Below are positions 22,166-32,339 of a DNA stretch of 64,000 bases, in pieces. This DNA is from Phascolarctos cinereus (lineage: Eukaryota > Chordata > Mammalia > Diprotodontia > Phascolarctidae), in assembly GCF_002099425.1 (NCBI RefSeq), contig NW_018343972.1, positions 4,551,001 through 4,615,000 of the forward strand, written 5' to 3'. The notes below the pieces were generated by a model that searched no databases, was not told the origin of the DNA, and worked only from the letters and a program-made list of their open reading frames with translations. The position numbers and the translations under genes were made by a program. Position 1 is the first letter of the stretch. Each line of letters begins with the position of its first letter.

Positions 22166-22318
22166 CTCAACAATAATTTCCTGAGTGTATTATATGTAGG
22201 TACTATGCTAACTGCTGGGCATATAAACAAAGGTTAAAACAAAGTTTCTGCATTCAGCGAGTTCACATTCTATTGAGAGAGAGGCAACATTTAACTAACT
22301 AGGTATATATAAAATTGA

Positions 22319-22704
22319 CAGCAAGGTAGTGCATAAGATAGAGTGCTGGGCCTGAAGTCCCAAGTTCAAATGTGGTCTCAGACACTTACTAGCTCTGTGA
22401 CCACGGGCAAGTCACTTAATCCTATTTACTTCAGTTTCCTCATATACAAAATGAGCTGGAGAAGGAAATGGCAAACCACTCCAGTATCTTTATTAAGAAA
22501 ATGCCAAGGGGCAGCTAGGTGGCACAGTGGACAGAGCACCGGACCTGAAGTCAGGAGGACCTGAGTTCAAATCTGGCCTCAGACCAAACACTTGAAACTC
22601 ACTAGCTCTGTGACCCTGGGCAAGTCACTTAACCTTAACTGCCTTAAAAAAAAAATCTCAAGTATGGTCATGACGAGTCAGACACGACTGAAATGACAAC
22701 AATA
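22319..22704 (+). mobile_element. MAR1 SINE, sense, interrupted by a younger SINE
   Basis: Head caaggtagtgcataagatag; body through tgagctggagaaggaaatgg to 22507; 3' part gtcatgacgagtcagacacg and acaacaa after 22655. Flanking duplication: tatataaaattgaca before and tatataaaatctaca after (two mismatches). Confidence 0.9.
22508..22655 (+). mobile_element. Poly(A)-tailed tRNA-derived SINE, nested, relatively young
   Basis: Starts ggggcagctaggtggcacag and ends in 10 A. It has a Pol III A box (TGGCACAGTGG, fitting TGGCNNAGTGG) and a B-box-like gagttcaaatctgg. It interrupts the MAR1 SINE between its body and its 3' end. It is the best-preserved SINE in the window, which suggests a later insertion than its host. 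Confidence 0.9.
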
Positions 22705-23300
22705 AATATATAAAATCTACACGGAATAAATGGAAGGTAAGGTACTGAATTTGGGTGATAGGGTAAAGGCCTCTTAAAATATGTGGATTCTGATCTGGGT
22801 TCTGAAGGAAGCTGAGAGTTGTCAAAGGGAGGATGGAGAGCATGCCAGGTATGGGGAACAACCAGTAGAAAAGCACAGAGAGGAGATGGAGATGGAAAGT
22901 ATGTAGGACAAATAGCAAATAGGTTAGTTTTGTTGGATTGTTGAATATATGGAATATAAGAAGACTAAAAATACAGCAAGGGGACCGATTATAAAGAACT
23001 TTAACTGCCATTGGACTTTATATTGATTCCTGAGATAATAGGGAGTTACTGGAGTTTACTGAATTGGTGAGGGGGAAAGAAAGACGTTATAGCTGTGCTT
23101 TAGGAAAATAATTTAGGTAGCTGAGTGAAGGATGGATTATAATAAGGAGAGACTTGAGGCAAGAAGATTAATTATAAGACTGTTTCAATAATCTAGTAGA
23201 CTAATTATAAGACTATTTAATAGTCCAATAGAGAGGTAATAAAACCCTGAATTAGGTGGGTGGTTATATGAGTGGAAGAAAAGGAACATATATGAGTGAT

Positions 23301-24300
23301 ATTCTGAGATTATCTGAGTAATACTCATTCTCAGCGTATGACTGGCTCACTTCCTTTCTATACATAAAAGTCTTTGATAATATCTATTAAGCCACTTCCT
23401 GTACACCAAGTCATTTTTGCTTATATATGGCAGCTTGCATACACCCACCACACATCTTTTCATTTAAGTTGGATTTATTTATAATTTTACTTTGTCTGAG
23501 ACTGTGGCCTTCCATGATTCATAGCCATAATACCATATTCTCCCTGAGAGAATACTGATGTTGTTTTTTTTTTCTTTCCCAACAGTTGGCAATCTGAGAT
23601 CGTTGAAAGCACTGTTCTATTTCCCAAATACAGTCGTGCCCAATCTCTTCTTCCTACTTGCTTCCAGCATTACATGCCATCAGGTATTTTGGTTGCTGGC
23701 TGATGAAGGTAGGGAAGGAATTTTACAAACTAAAATGAGACTTGAACTGTATCTTTTCCCCCCTTTCCTCTGGTTTTTAAGCATAATTTCACGGGTTATT
23801 TTAGGGCTGTCTGAAGCATGCAACATATTTGAATTCCATAAAGTGAGACTCTTTCATGCTTCTACTCAGGATTTGTCACATTGCAGTGGCTTTTTACAAA
23901 ATTGTTTTCCTTCCACATGCTATGTTGCAGGTAGAAAACGTGGGCTGTGTGACTATGTTCCTTTGTTTCCCCATAATGGGTGAGCAGAAAAAAGATAAGT
24001 GTCCGCAGAGAGTTGAAACACCTAAGGGTTAATGGAACAGGCTCAGTATTTTGCAGGCAGCTGAAGAAGCATCCAAGGTAGGGAAAGCTTGGGCAAAGTG
24101 GCCAAATGTTCACACACAGAAATAAACAACCACGAATAATTGAATATTTCAACTCTTGACAACCGTCCAGCAGCAGAAGTAACAGATGCAGCAGTGTGCT
24201 TGTCTAACTTTGGCTTGATTGAACCAAACAGACTTGTGAGGTCTTGTGGGAGTAATTCCCTACAGAGGGGTTTGTGCCAACTTTGTGAGGGTTTAGACTA
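23301..24300. other. Intronic block without recognised repeats
   Basis: About 1 kb with no recognised transposon. A 141-codon open frame (23558-23983) has no recognisable domain. It could be unique or conserved non-coding sequence. Confidence 0.4.
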
Positions 24301-24301
24301 A

Positions 24302-24351
24302 ATCAACTCATTTATTTATTTATTTATTTATTCATTCATTTATTCAGTCAT

Positions 24352-24390
<39 letters not shown>

Positions 24391-24419
24391 TTCATTTATT
24401 TATTTATTTATTTATTTCC
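24302..24419. repeat. (TTTA)n tetranucleotide repeat
   Basis: About 117 bp of TTTA/TTCA units with a few interruptions. Confidence 0.95.
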
Positions 24420-24925
24420 CCCTTAAAACAGATACAGAACCCACTCACATTTTTTTTTCCTGCAGTGTTGTCTCCAGTATTGTATTTCCCAGCCCCTGGC
24501 AGTTGGCCGGAGAGTCAACATTTCCCTGATGCCATGTGTAACTGTGATGGTGTAATGAAAATTCAAGGTGACAGAACGCTTTGGCTCTTAGGGTAAAACC
24601 TCTATTGGCTGCTGGTCACTCAGGTGGTGATTGGTGCATGACTGCATAATAGATGTGCTATCACTTTACCATGAGAGCAGTAGTGTACAGAGAGATTACT
24701 TAAGGGAACAGCCACTTTTTTTTTCCTGAGGTTAAAACAAAATAAAATAGGATCAATGGATGGAATTTGTAAAGAGTTAAATGTAGTCTCAATTTAAAGA
24801 CGAACTTCCCACTAATTAGAACTAATTAGAGTTAAATATAGGTTCCCTTGGGAGGTGGTAATTTTTCTTTAACTGGAGTTCTTCAGGCAAAAGTGGGATG
24901 AGTTATTTTGGGATGTTGTGGAAGT
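24420..24925. other. Intronic block without recognised repeats, possible conserved non-coding DNA
   Basis: No transposon signature. Contains balanced-composition motifs such as ccctggcagttggccggaga and attggctgctggtcactcag. A regulatory role is only a guess. Confidence 0.3.
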
Positions 24926-24927
24926 GA

Positions 24928-25003
24928 TTCTTTAAGACACAATTGAGCCAGGATGGTCATTGAGGTCCATTTCAACTCTGAAATTCTGTGATTCTGTAAC
25001 TTT
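24928..25003 (+). mobile_element. CR1/L3 LINE 3' tip, sense
   Basis: Contains gaggtccatttcaactctga and attctgtgattctgtaac, the terminal repeats typical of CR1-type 3' ends. Confidence 0.7.
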
Positions 25004-25029
25004 CCTCTGTGTTGTGTTGCTTATGTTCC

Positions 25030-25295
25030 AATTTTGTTTTAAATGTGATGATGATGATGATGATAGCTTCTATAGCACTTTTGGGTTTGCAAAGCTCTTT
25101 ACAAATATTCTCATTTTATTCTCATAACAACCTTTGGAAGTATATCCTCATTTTACAAATGGTCAAACTGAGGCAAACAGAGGTTAAGTAACTTGCTCAG
25201 GGTCCCAGACAGTAAATACCTGAGGCTAAATTTGAATGTAGGTCTTCCTGACTTCAGGCCCAATACTTTATCCTCTCTGCCAACCAGCTACCTGA
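25030..25295 (-). mobile_element. MIR-type CORE-SINE, antisense, full length
   Basis: ATG-repeat start, then tttgcaaagctctttacaaa, aagtaacttgctcagggtcc and an antisense head ending gccaaccagctacct. Confidence 0.85.
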
Positions 25296-25319
25296 GTAAG
25301 AGAAGTGGAGGCTATTTTA

Positions 25320-25430
25320 GCTTGGTTTGAAAGCAAATGACTTAAATAAGGAGTCAAGAGATTAAAGTTCCAGTTATGACTTTGCTCTAATTAGCTGCAT
25401 GAACTTGGGTAAGTCATTTAGTTTTCAATT
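25320..25430 (+). mobile_element. MIR SINE fragment, sense
   Basis: Contains ggagtcaagagattaaagtt and gaacttgggtaagtcattta. Confidence 0.55.
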
Positions 25431-25604
25431 TTTAAGTTTTGTTAGTGATCACTGAGGCATCAACTAAACTTCTATTACACCAAGGAGAGCTATGATACCT
25501 AAACATGACTGGCCTTTTGGAGAATGATCTTTTTTCTTGTAATGTTATGGCTGAGAATAAGCACTCATATTTTTTTTCTAGAGAAGGCTTTTAGGAAAGC
25601 TATA

Positions 25605-25684
25605 AAAGGTGTCCCAAAAGTCTTAGTGAACTCTTAAGCTATTAAAGTTCAAAACCCTACTGAGACTTTTGGGATACACCATAT
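25605..25684. mobile_element. Mariner-like palindromic MITE with TA target site
   Basis: About 80 bp that is almost one hairpin: the left arm ggtgtcccaaaagtcttagt pairs with the right arm actgagacttttgggatacacc (22 nt, with one extra base). The centre is aagctattaaagtt. TATA flanks both ends, fitting a Tc1/mariner TA duplication. No coding capacity. Confidence 0.85.
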
Positions 25685-25691
25685 AGAGGCA

Positions 25692-25880
25692 GAACATTTA
25701 GGGTGAAAATATCACACTTTTAGACAATCTATGTTTAAATGCAACCTTTGCCCAAAGCCTGTTAACTGTGTCAACCTGGGCAAACCATTTCATTTCTCTG
25801 GGCCTTTTTTGCTTCATCTATAAAATTAATGGATGAAAGGATCTCTAAGGTCCCTTCCTCCTCTAAATCCTATTATCCTT
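25692..25880 (+). mobile_element. MIR SINE, sense
   Basis: Contains tgtgtcaacctgggcaaacc, tctctgggccttttttgctt and ggatctctaaggtcccttcc in MIR order. Confidence 0.65.
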
Positions 25881-28305
25881 GTCTTACAAAGTCATAATAA
25901 GCAACATTATATTTATTGGTTTGAACAGATCAAAGGACCCAGGTGAGCCTTTTGATTATTAGATGGACAGCAAAGAAATAGAATGGATTTTCTAGGTCAG
26001 AATAAATGAATATTGTTACCAAATTTAAATACCAGAAAATATCGAGCCAGAAATTATTTTTCAAAAGCACATTAATGAATATTTAATCCAACTCCTTCTT
26101 GGTAGAGATGAAAAAACTAAGACCAAAAAGGGTTATTCACCTTGATCACAAAGTTAATAAAGAACAGAATCAGGGCCACTTTTTTCTAACTCAATCAGGT
26201 TGAAACTAGGTAAATCCAGGCCCAAAGAGGTTAACATTCCTCTTGTTTTTAGTTAATAAAACTTTATTTTGGTAAGTACTGAGAAACTTTAAAAAAAGAC
26301 TACAGGGAGGAAGCAGCACATGTATATCAAGTGAGCAGCACAGTTAATTAGGTGGTTCCAACCACCATTCCCTAACTCCAACTCCTTCCCACCTCGTCAC
26401 AATGCCCTAGTATGATATCTGGGTCCCATCATCCCATATTAAACAGCGAGGGCAAAATGCATATTTTAAAAGGAAATTTCACTTCTTGAGAAATGTATAT
26501 GTCTCTTCAAACAGCAACTCAGTTCTCCTCATAATCCCTGTACTATTGACATATGCTAGGCACAGTCTCCTTGAGTTCTCAGATAAATCCCCCTTGCCCT
26601 GTATTTTTTATGGCACTCTCACAAGAAGTCATTTGAATAAGACTGCAGTAACTGGCACTGTCCTTGGTGTCTTGATTACTTACTAGAAAGCTTCTATGCA
26701 TTTTATTTTGACTTTCCCTAGAGAGGAACCACTTATGGAGAGAAATGAGGGGTTTTCTTTTGTTTTCTTTTTAAAGAAGAGAAAATACTCCATGTCATCA
26801 CAACCAGAGGAGCTGGGCAATTTTTTCAATGGGACATAAAGGCATCATCTGTTAAAAACCTTAATGTAGACAACATCTCCACCACAGTCTGAGCTTGCCT
26901 AAGGTCATACTATACAAACCATACCAGTCCAAGATTCTGGAACTGTGTTTGGAACACAGCCTTTCTGTTGTAAATCCATTGGATTGTCAGGTGAGAGATT
27001 AATAACGTGAGGAAAGATTTGTATAGGATAAGGCTATGGCTCTAGGGATTCTGACTATCTGGCCAGCTTTTCCTCAGTGTTTTTGTTTGGGGTTCTCCAA
27101 TGTCATGATTGTCCCTAGGAAGAGTCTTAGGCAGAGGGTTGTACCATAAACTGTGTGAGCTATTAGGCACAGCATATACCTAAGGGTTGTACAGTGGTGA
27201 TCTTGTATCGAGTAAGCAATGGCTATGTGCTTCATAATACTGCCTGAATTTCTCCTTAGTCTCTCACATGGGCCTGTGTCACAGGTCATAGGATCCTGAA
27301 ACAGAAACATCATGAAGAAATTTGGAGCAACTTGGGAAGGCATACGCTCCTATTTCTGCCTAGTTCTATTTCCCTGTTTTCTCTTAGACTAAGCTAGTGC
27401 ACATTTAAAACCAATTTCTATATTTTAAGATTCATAGAGTAGATTTAACAGTGGGACACAAAGAGTCCTTAATGCCTTCTTATTTTTGCAGACTGTCATG
27501 GGCATTATAGAAAAAAAAATATTGCTTGTGCTTTCCCATAAATGACTCCTAACTGCTGCCTTTGGGTGCTATACACAGCAGCCCATTCTGACAGCTTTTC
27601 CTCTTGCATGAACAGTCTTTACCTGGCATTGCTGTGACACCCCAGTGCTCACAATCCAAACAGAAACTCTTAGCCAAACAGACTTGCTGAATACACTCCA
27701 GAGGAAATTATGAAACAGTTAAGAAGAAATTTAAGAGAACTAAGTGAATCTAATAAGAATACGGGCAAGTCAATCTGTGTCTCATTGCTAGCCATTTAGG
27801 GCCCTGAAGAAAAGCATCTAGAATCACCAAAAAGCCTGCTTTTGCTATTGAAATCTGGTAAAATATTTCATCACCTCAAGGATCTTTGATGTTTCTGATG
27901 TGGGCCACTCTCTGCACCAATGCAGATTACAGCCAATCTATAAACTGGTAGCTGGTGTTTGAGAATTACCATGCCTGAAAAATTCACCACTCTGTGGTCA
28001 GCCTGGAGATAAACCTATTTGAACACAGCTAGGATGATCCTAGAATTGCAGGAAAACTATTTATTATTAGGTTTATATTGGAAACCTTTTCAGTTTTTTA
28101 GGGCCTTCAGAACTTGTGCCCTTTTAGCATAACCCTTGAAAGCGTAGGGCTACCCCTAATTCTCCATGAGACATCAGATGAGGATGGTAGTAAAAATATC
28201 ACACAGATACAAAAAAGATCTGTAAATACATCAAAGCAGGGAATTCCCAGTGTGGGAACTCCCTCCACAAACACAGAATAAAGCCATCTATAACTTAGTC
28301 GACAA
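25881..28305. other. Intronic stretch, mostly unrecognised, one MIR relic
   Basis: A MIR-like antisense relic is at about 26050-26200 (gagatgaaaaaactaagacc). I recognise no other element or exon over the remaining about 2.2 kb. Confidence 0.4.
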
Positions 28306-28309
28306 TTCC

Positions 28310-28500
28310 AAGAAGTTGTTTGAGAAACTTAAAGGTTAAATGTGTTGACCTGTGTCACACGGCTACTAAGTATCAGAGGTAAGATTTTAATCCAGGTCTT
28401 CTTGATCACAAGCCCAGTACATATATAATCACAGAATCTGAGCTTTGGAAGGGAACTCAGCAGCCATCTTGTCCAATCTATACATGAAAAGAATCACTAT
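28310..28500 (-). mobile_element. MIR antisense fragment plus a second SINE/LINE relic
   Basis: 28310-28425 has tgtcacacggctactaagta and ggtcttcttgatcacaagcc. 28430-28500 has cacagaatctgagctttgga and catcttgtccaatctatac, a CR1/MIR antisense start. It ends 77 bp from the UNC5D donor site. Confidence 0.6.
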
Positions 28501-28576
28501 AACATTGATTCTGTGCAAAAAAAAAAAAAATCCTTTGAAGAGGAGGGCCAAAAAGGCAAGTGACAAATCTACTTAC

Positions 28577-28720
28577 AGGCTATGCGGACTGATGCCTTCC
28601 GGCTCTTAGAGGTACCCAGATGGCTCCATGCAACACACTGGCACCAATAGTCTTCAGGTCCATGAAAATCCTCCACTTGCTGCCTGGTGACATTGATAAA
28701 CACTTCTCGGACCTTCAGAC
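28577..28720 (-). CDS. UNC5D: UNC5D internal exon (C-terminal half of first Ig domain), probably exon 3
   Basis: This 144-nt exon encodes 47 whole codons starting [20 protein letters not shown] and ending [11 protein letters not shown], flanked by a split Gly and a split Tyr codon. It is the second half of UNC5 Ig domain 1: the segment [12 protein letters not shown] carries the conserved Ig cysteines and tryptophans, and INVTR is an N-glycosylation sequon. In this family Ig1 is the netrin- and FLRT-binding domain. On the minus strand the acceptor is TATCTTCCTCCTTCAG|GT, with a good pyrimidine tract, and the donor is ATAGCCT|GTAAGT, a near-consensus site. Both flanking introns are phase 1, so the exon is symmetric and its length is a multiple of three. 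An open frame extends upstream into the intron, but the peptide stops resembling UNC5 exactly at the acceptor. The preceding coding exon is not found in the remaining 35 kb on this side. Assignment to UNC5D is by recognition of the peptide. Confidence 0.94.
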
Positions 28721-29105
28721 CTGAAGGAGGAAGATAGAGGGAATCATCTGATATGGATATCTTACTGCAGTAGAAAGTTAAGGTAAGCCAACCCATTTCT
28801 TTTTTAATTAAACAATTCTGTTTTTAATCAAAGCAAAGCTTTAATTACTTTGACAATAATATATTACTGCTAATTAAATTCTAACAGCTGAGTAGGCCAG
28901 AACACATACATACATATAAAGAATTATCAACCAATGGGGGCTTTGGTGAGGTTTCAAAGGTGTCTCAGAGACTTGACTTTGTCTGCAGGCACATTACACA
29001 TGTTTTCCCAAACTGCTGTGACAAACATAATATTCAAGTTTATCTCCATATAGAGATATACAGATTGCACCCAAGCAACCACTGTAAGATTTTAGTCCCA
29101 GAAGT
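28721..29105. other. Intron just upstream of the UNC5D acceptor
   Basis: On the minus strand this holds the pyrimidine tract of the 28720 acceptor. No other element is recognised. Confidence 0.5.
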
Positions 29106-29107
29106 TC

Positions 29108-29282
29108 ATAGAATCAAAACTTTAGAATAAGAATCTTAAAGTTTACCCAGCTCCCTTAAATACTTGGTAACTAAAGGTTAATTTGTCTGTTGATGGTCAC
29201 ACAGGTATTCAGTGGCAGAGCCAAAATCTGAATCAAAATTCACTGACTTCAAACAAATCCAGTGTTAGATCAACCCAGAAGA
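29108..29282 (-). mobile_element. MIR SINE, antisense
   Basis: Contains gatggtcacacaggtattca and ccaaaatctgaatcaaaatt. Confidence 0.6.
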
Positions 29283-29329
29283 AACATATGCCATTATCCT
29301 ACAGCATTAGATCTCTGCAGAGACCTTGA

Positions 29330-29585
29330 ATCTTTAGTCATGGTGGTTTAATGGCAAAAACACAGGCCTTGGAGTTAACAGATACAACAACAAGTTCCAG
29401 CCGGATGCTTATTTGTTGCATGAACTTGGACAAGTAATTTTATCTCTCTGAGCCTCAGTTTCCTAATCCATAGAATGAAGATAATAATCCTAGCTCTACC
29501 TATTTCACATGGCTACTGAGGAGAAAAAAAAGTGTTTTGTAAGTTTTGAGTCACTATACAAATGTGAACCATTATTAATCGTTAA
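29330..29585 (+). mobile_element. MIR SINE, sense
   Basis: Contains tggtggtttaatggcaaaaa, ctgagcctcagtttcctaat and a 3' part with caaatgtgaaccattatta. Confidence 0.75.
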
Positions 29586-29654
29586 AATGACTATAGAACA
29601 CACATAATATATACATATGTATGTATATATGGATATAAAATTTATACATATACA

Positions 29655-29885
29655 AAAATATGATTTAGATTTAACAAGAATTTATTGAGAATCTCCTACG
29701 TGGTGCCAGGCATTGTTCTATCCCAAAGTGTTTCTGTTATAATAGAGGGGAGAAGACTATAACACACATAAAAGAGCTGGGGATCAATTGTGTGCTAAAT
29801 TCCGCAGCACTGCTTCAGAAAAGGATTTCTGAGATGCCAGATAAATATAATACATTAATGTAAGCTGGATTAATATAGGAAGTCT
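29655..29885 (-). mobile_element. L2 LINE tail, antisense
   Basis: Contains aagaatttattgagaatctc and ggtgccaggcattgttctat. Confidence 0.6.
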
Positions 29886-29945
29886 ACTTGAATAAGCTAG
29901 GAGTTAAATTCATCCTTGAATGGTAGGGAAGATTTGAATAGGTTA

Positions 29946-30028
29946 TACACACATATAGGGACATGCATATGTGTATACACACATACACATATATGTGTGC
30001 ATATATATATACATATATACATACATAT

Positions 30029-30075
<47 letters not shown>

Positions 30076-30090
30076 TATGTATATGTGAAG
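29946..30090. repeat. (CA)n/(TACA)n/(TA)n compound microsatellite
   Basis: About 140 bp of alternating repeats with a 30-bp pure TA block near 30037-30066. Confidence 0.95.
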
Positions 30091-30239
30091 GGAAACTGAT
30101 AATGAGGATAAAAGAATATCTGCACATGTATCTCTGGTTAAAGTCTGATGACTAAGATACATAGAGAATTAACATGTAAGACTATCTCTACCCTTAATAG
30201 ACAAGTAGACAAAGACAGTTTATAAAAGAAGACATGCAA

Positions 30240-30480
30240 GCAATTGACAATCATATTCGATTCTTCCAATACAACACCCCATTTTCCAACTCTGAGTGTT
30301 TCCACTATCTATTCTTCATCCCTGGAACACATTCCCTCCTCATCCCCACCTCCTAGCTTCCTTGATTCCCTTCAAGTGTTACCTAAAGTTCCACCTCCTG
30401 CCTTTTCCAGTCCTTGCTCTTTGTGGCCTCCCTCTGACAGGACTCCCAACTGCATTCAGTTTTGGATACTACTTGCATTT
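30240..30480 (+). mobile_element. L2 LINE fragment, sense
   Basis: Contains ggaacacattccctcctcat, tagcttccttgattcccttc and aagttccacctcctgccttt. Confidence 0.8.
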
Positions 30481-30484
30481 GTGT

Positions 30485-30920
30485 ACAGTTCTGACTACAT
30501 TTCAGGGAAGACACTGATAAGCTTGAGAGCATACAAAGGAGATAACTTAGACAGAAAAAGAAATCTTTAAGATCTTGTCAAAAAGGACAAGTTGAAGTGA
30601 ATGTGAATAATGTTTATTTAGCCTGAAGAAGAAAAGCATTTTCAGATGGTATTTGAGCCAAGGGATTGGGGGTAGGGCGAAGATTAGAGTTGTTCTGTAT
30701 CTCCCCAGAAGGAAGAATTAGCAGCAATGGATATGCAATTCAAAGAGGCAAAGTTAGGCTTGAAGTAAGGAAGAACTGCCTAATAATTATAGCTATTCTA
30801 AAGTGGATTATTGGCTGCCTCAGCAAGTTATGGTTCCTCCTGTTGGATAGGTTATGGGTCTTCAAGTAAAGTACAGATAAGGACTTATAAAGTATGCTAT
30901 AGCTGAGATTCAGGTACAGA
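30485..30920 (+). mobile_element. CR1/L3 LINE 3' portion, sense
   Basis: Contains acagttctgactacatttca, actgataagcttgagagcat, agcctgaagaagaaaagcat, ggcaaagttaggcttgaagt and ttctaaagtggattattggc, all in CR1/L3 order. The reading frame is broken. Confidence 0.8.
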
Positions 30921-31084
30921 TTAAGGGAGAAAAAAAGCCTTGGGGCCCCTGCTGATGCTGAGACTCTGAACCAACATTAAATATCATATATTGGTTCCTA
31001 CAGCATGTTCATTTGTGCTTTATAGACTGAACCTTGACATATATAGAGTCAAGACCATCTGGGATTCCAGGGTCTTTACTGAGT

Positions 31085-31340
31085 CTGCAGGCAAAATTGG
31101 CAATGCATTCTAAGGTAATGTTGACACTAGATCAGAAAATATAATATTTGACCTGAGTCTTGAAGGGAGACTAACAGTTTAATAAGGAGAAATCACTGTA
31201 GATAATTCCAAGCAAAGGGGATGGTTTGAGGAAAGACATAGCCCTTTGGAAAGCTTAGGATATGCATGGGGAATGGCAAGTAGCCCAGTATTGTTGGAAC
31301 GTAGACTATGTAGGATAGAAAGATGAAATAAGATTTATGG
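31085..31340 (-). mobile_element. L2 LINE, antisense
   Basis: Contains ttgacctgagtcttgaaggg and atagccctttggaaagctta in antisense L2 order. Confidence 0.6.
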
Positions 31341-31925
31341 AAGTTGTTAAGTTACCAAAAACAGCTGTTTACATTGTCCCATAACCTACTGTAGAAAAAG
31401 AGACCAGGCATGAAAAAATGATGGGAAAATACACAGCCCAAAAAATATCTTGACTCATTTCCTTGCAAAGAACGGGAATTAGGGAATTCAGTAGGGACAA
31501 CTCCTAGACCAGAAGCACTTCCACTTATACTGAGCTGTCGAGTTTCCATGAGTATTGAAGACTTCAAGTAGAAGCAGCAAGAAAACAACTATCTGTAGTT
31601 GCCTGTAGTTGGAATAGGTCAGAAGGGCTATTCCTTCAAGATGAGAGACTTTGGTGGCAACAAAACTAAGGCTTTTCTCAGAAAACAAAACAAAACAAAA
31701 CAAAAAACCAACCAACCAACAAACAAAAACTTTGGCATCCCCTAAGAAGAAGGTGATGGAAGCATAAAAAAAAGTTACTTGTTGGTATTCCAAATAAATT
31801 TTAAGTTCTGGCAGTAAATGTGTAAAGTATGCAACTTGACAGTACAGAAAACGAAAAGAAGTGGAATTAATCGAGAAGATTGCAAGTAAGATTCACCACA
31901 TCCTTGCAAGTGATCCATTATAAAC
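31341..31925. other. Intronic sequence with an (AAAAC)n/(AACC)n tract
   Basis: The simple repeat is at about 31681-31735. Nothing else is recognised. Confidence 0.4.
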
Positions 31926-31927
31926 CT

Positions 31928-32330
31928 ACTCAGCATTAACTCTGTGATGTATGTAAAAGAAGAAAACATGATCCCTGAGATCTAGGAACTTACAATCTGG
32001 TTTAAGGATACAAGACTTGTTCACATGAAGCAAAAAATGAAAAATATCACATAAGGAAAAAACATTCTATGGTACAGATAACAAATGCATTTATTCAGAA
32101 GAGAAAGGACATAGCACGGTAGGGGAAAAAACAGAATTGAGAACTTATATTCTAATGGGGAGAGAACACGTACACATATAAGAATATATGTAATGTATAC
32201 AAAATGCATTATAGACAGTGTTGGGAGTGAGGGCACTAGCAACCAAGGAGGTTGGAAAAAAGTTTTACTTAGAAGAGGGCACTTGAACTGAGTCTTTAAG
32301 GAAACTAGAGAATGCAAGAGGCAGAAGGGA
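31928..32330 (-). mobile_element. L2 LINE, antisense
   Basis: Contains gagatctaggaacttacaat, ttagaagagggcacttgaac and gagtctttaaggaaactaga. Confidence 0.65.
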
Positions 32331-32339
32331 AGACTAAAA

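Larger units (their letters stand above)
21815..23300 (-). mobile_element. L2 LINE, antisense, host of three later insertions
   Basis: The antisense L2 tail begins near ggtcaataaacatttt (21820-21836). It resumes as cctgagtgtattatatgtag after the 7SL retrocopy and is interrupted again at about 22319-22704 by SINEs. It then continues as ggttctgaaggaagctgaga, gggagttactggagtttact and gctttaggaaaataattt up to about 23300. Its order matches one L2 read backwards from the 3' end. Confidence 0.75.
9229..28576 (-). other. UNC5D: Complete UNC5D intron between the two exons, 19,348 bp
   Basis: Phase-1 GT-AG intron running from the donor CCT|GTAAGT at 28576 to the acceptor TTTGCAG at 9229 on the minus strand. 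It is filled mainly with MIR-type SINEs, L2 and CR1/L3 LINE remnants, dinucleotide microsatellites, a 7SL retrocopy and a mariner-like palindrome, each listed separately. No further exon resembling UNC5 is visible in it. Confidence 0.9.

Noticed and set aside
22508-22600. tRNA-like sequence with A and B boxes
   Set aside because: It is the head of a tRNA-derived SINE, not a tRNA gene; no cloverleaf with a proper anticodon arm could be justified by eye.
23558-23983. 141-codon open frame on the + strand
   Set aside because: No recognisable family; hydrophobic, low-complexity start; no supporting signals.
28721-28796. Extension of the UNC5D open frame upstream of the 28720 acceptor
   Set aside because: Similarity to UNC5 stops exactly at the CAG acceptor and the upstream codons are intron read-through.
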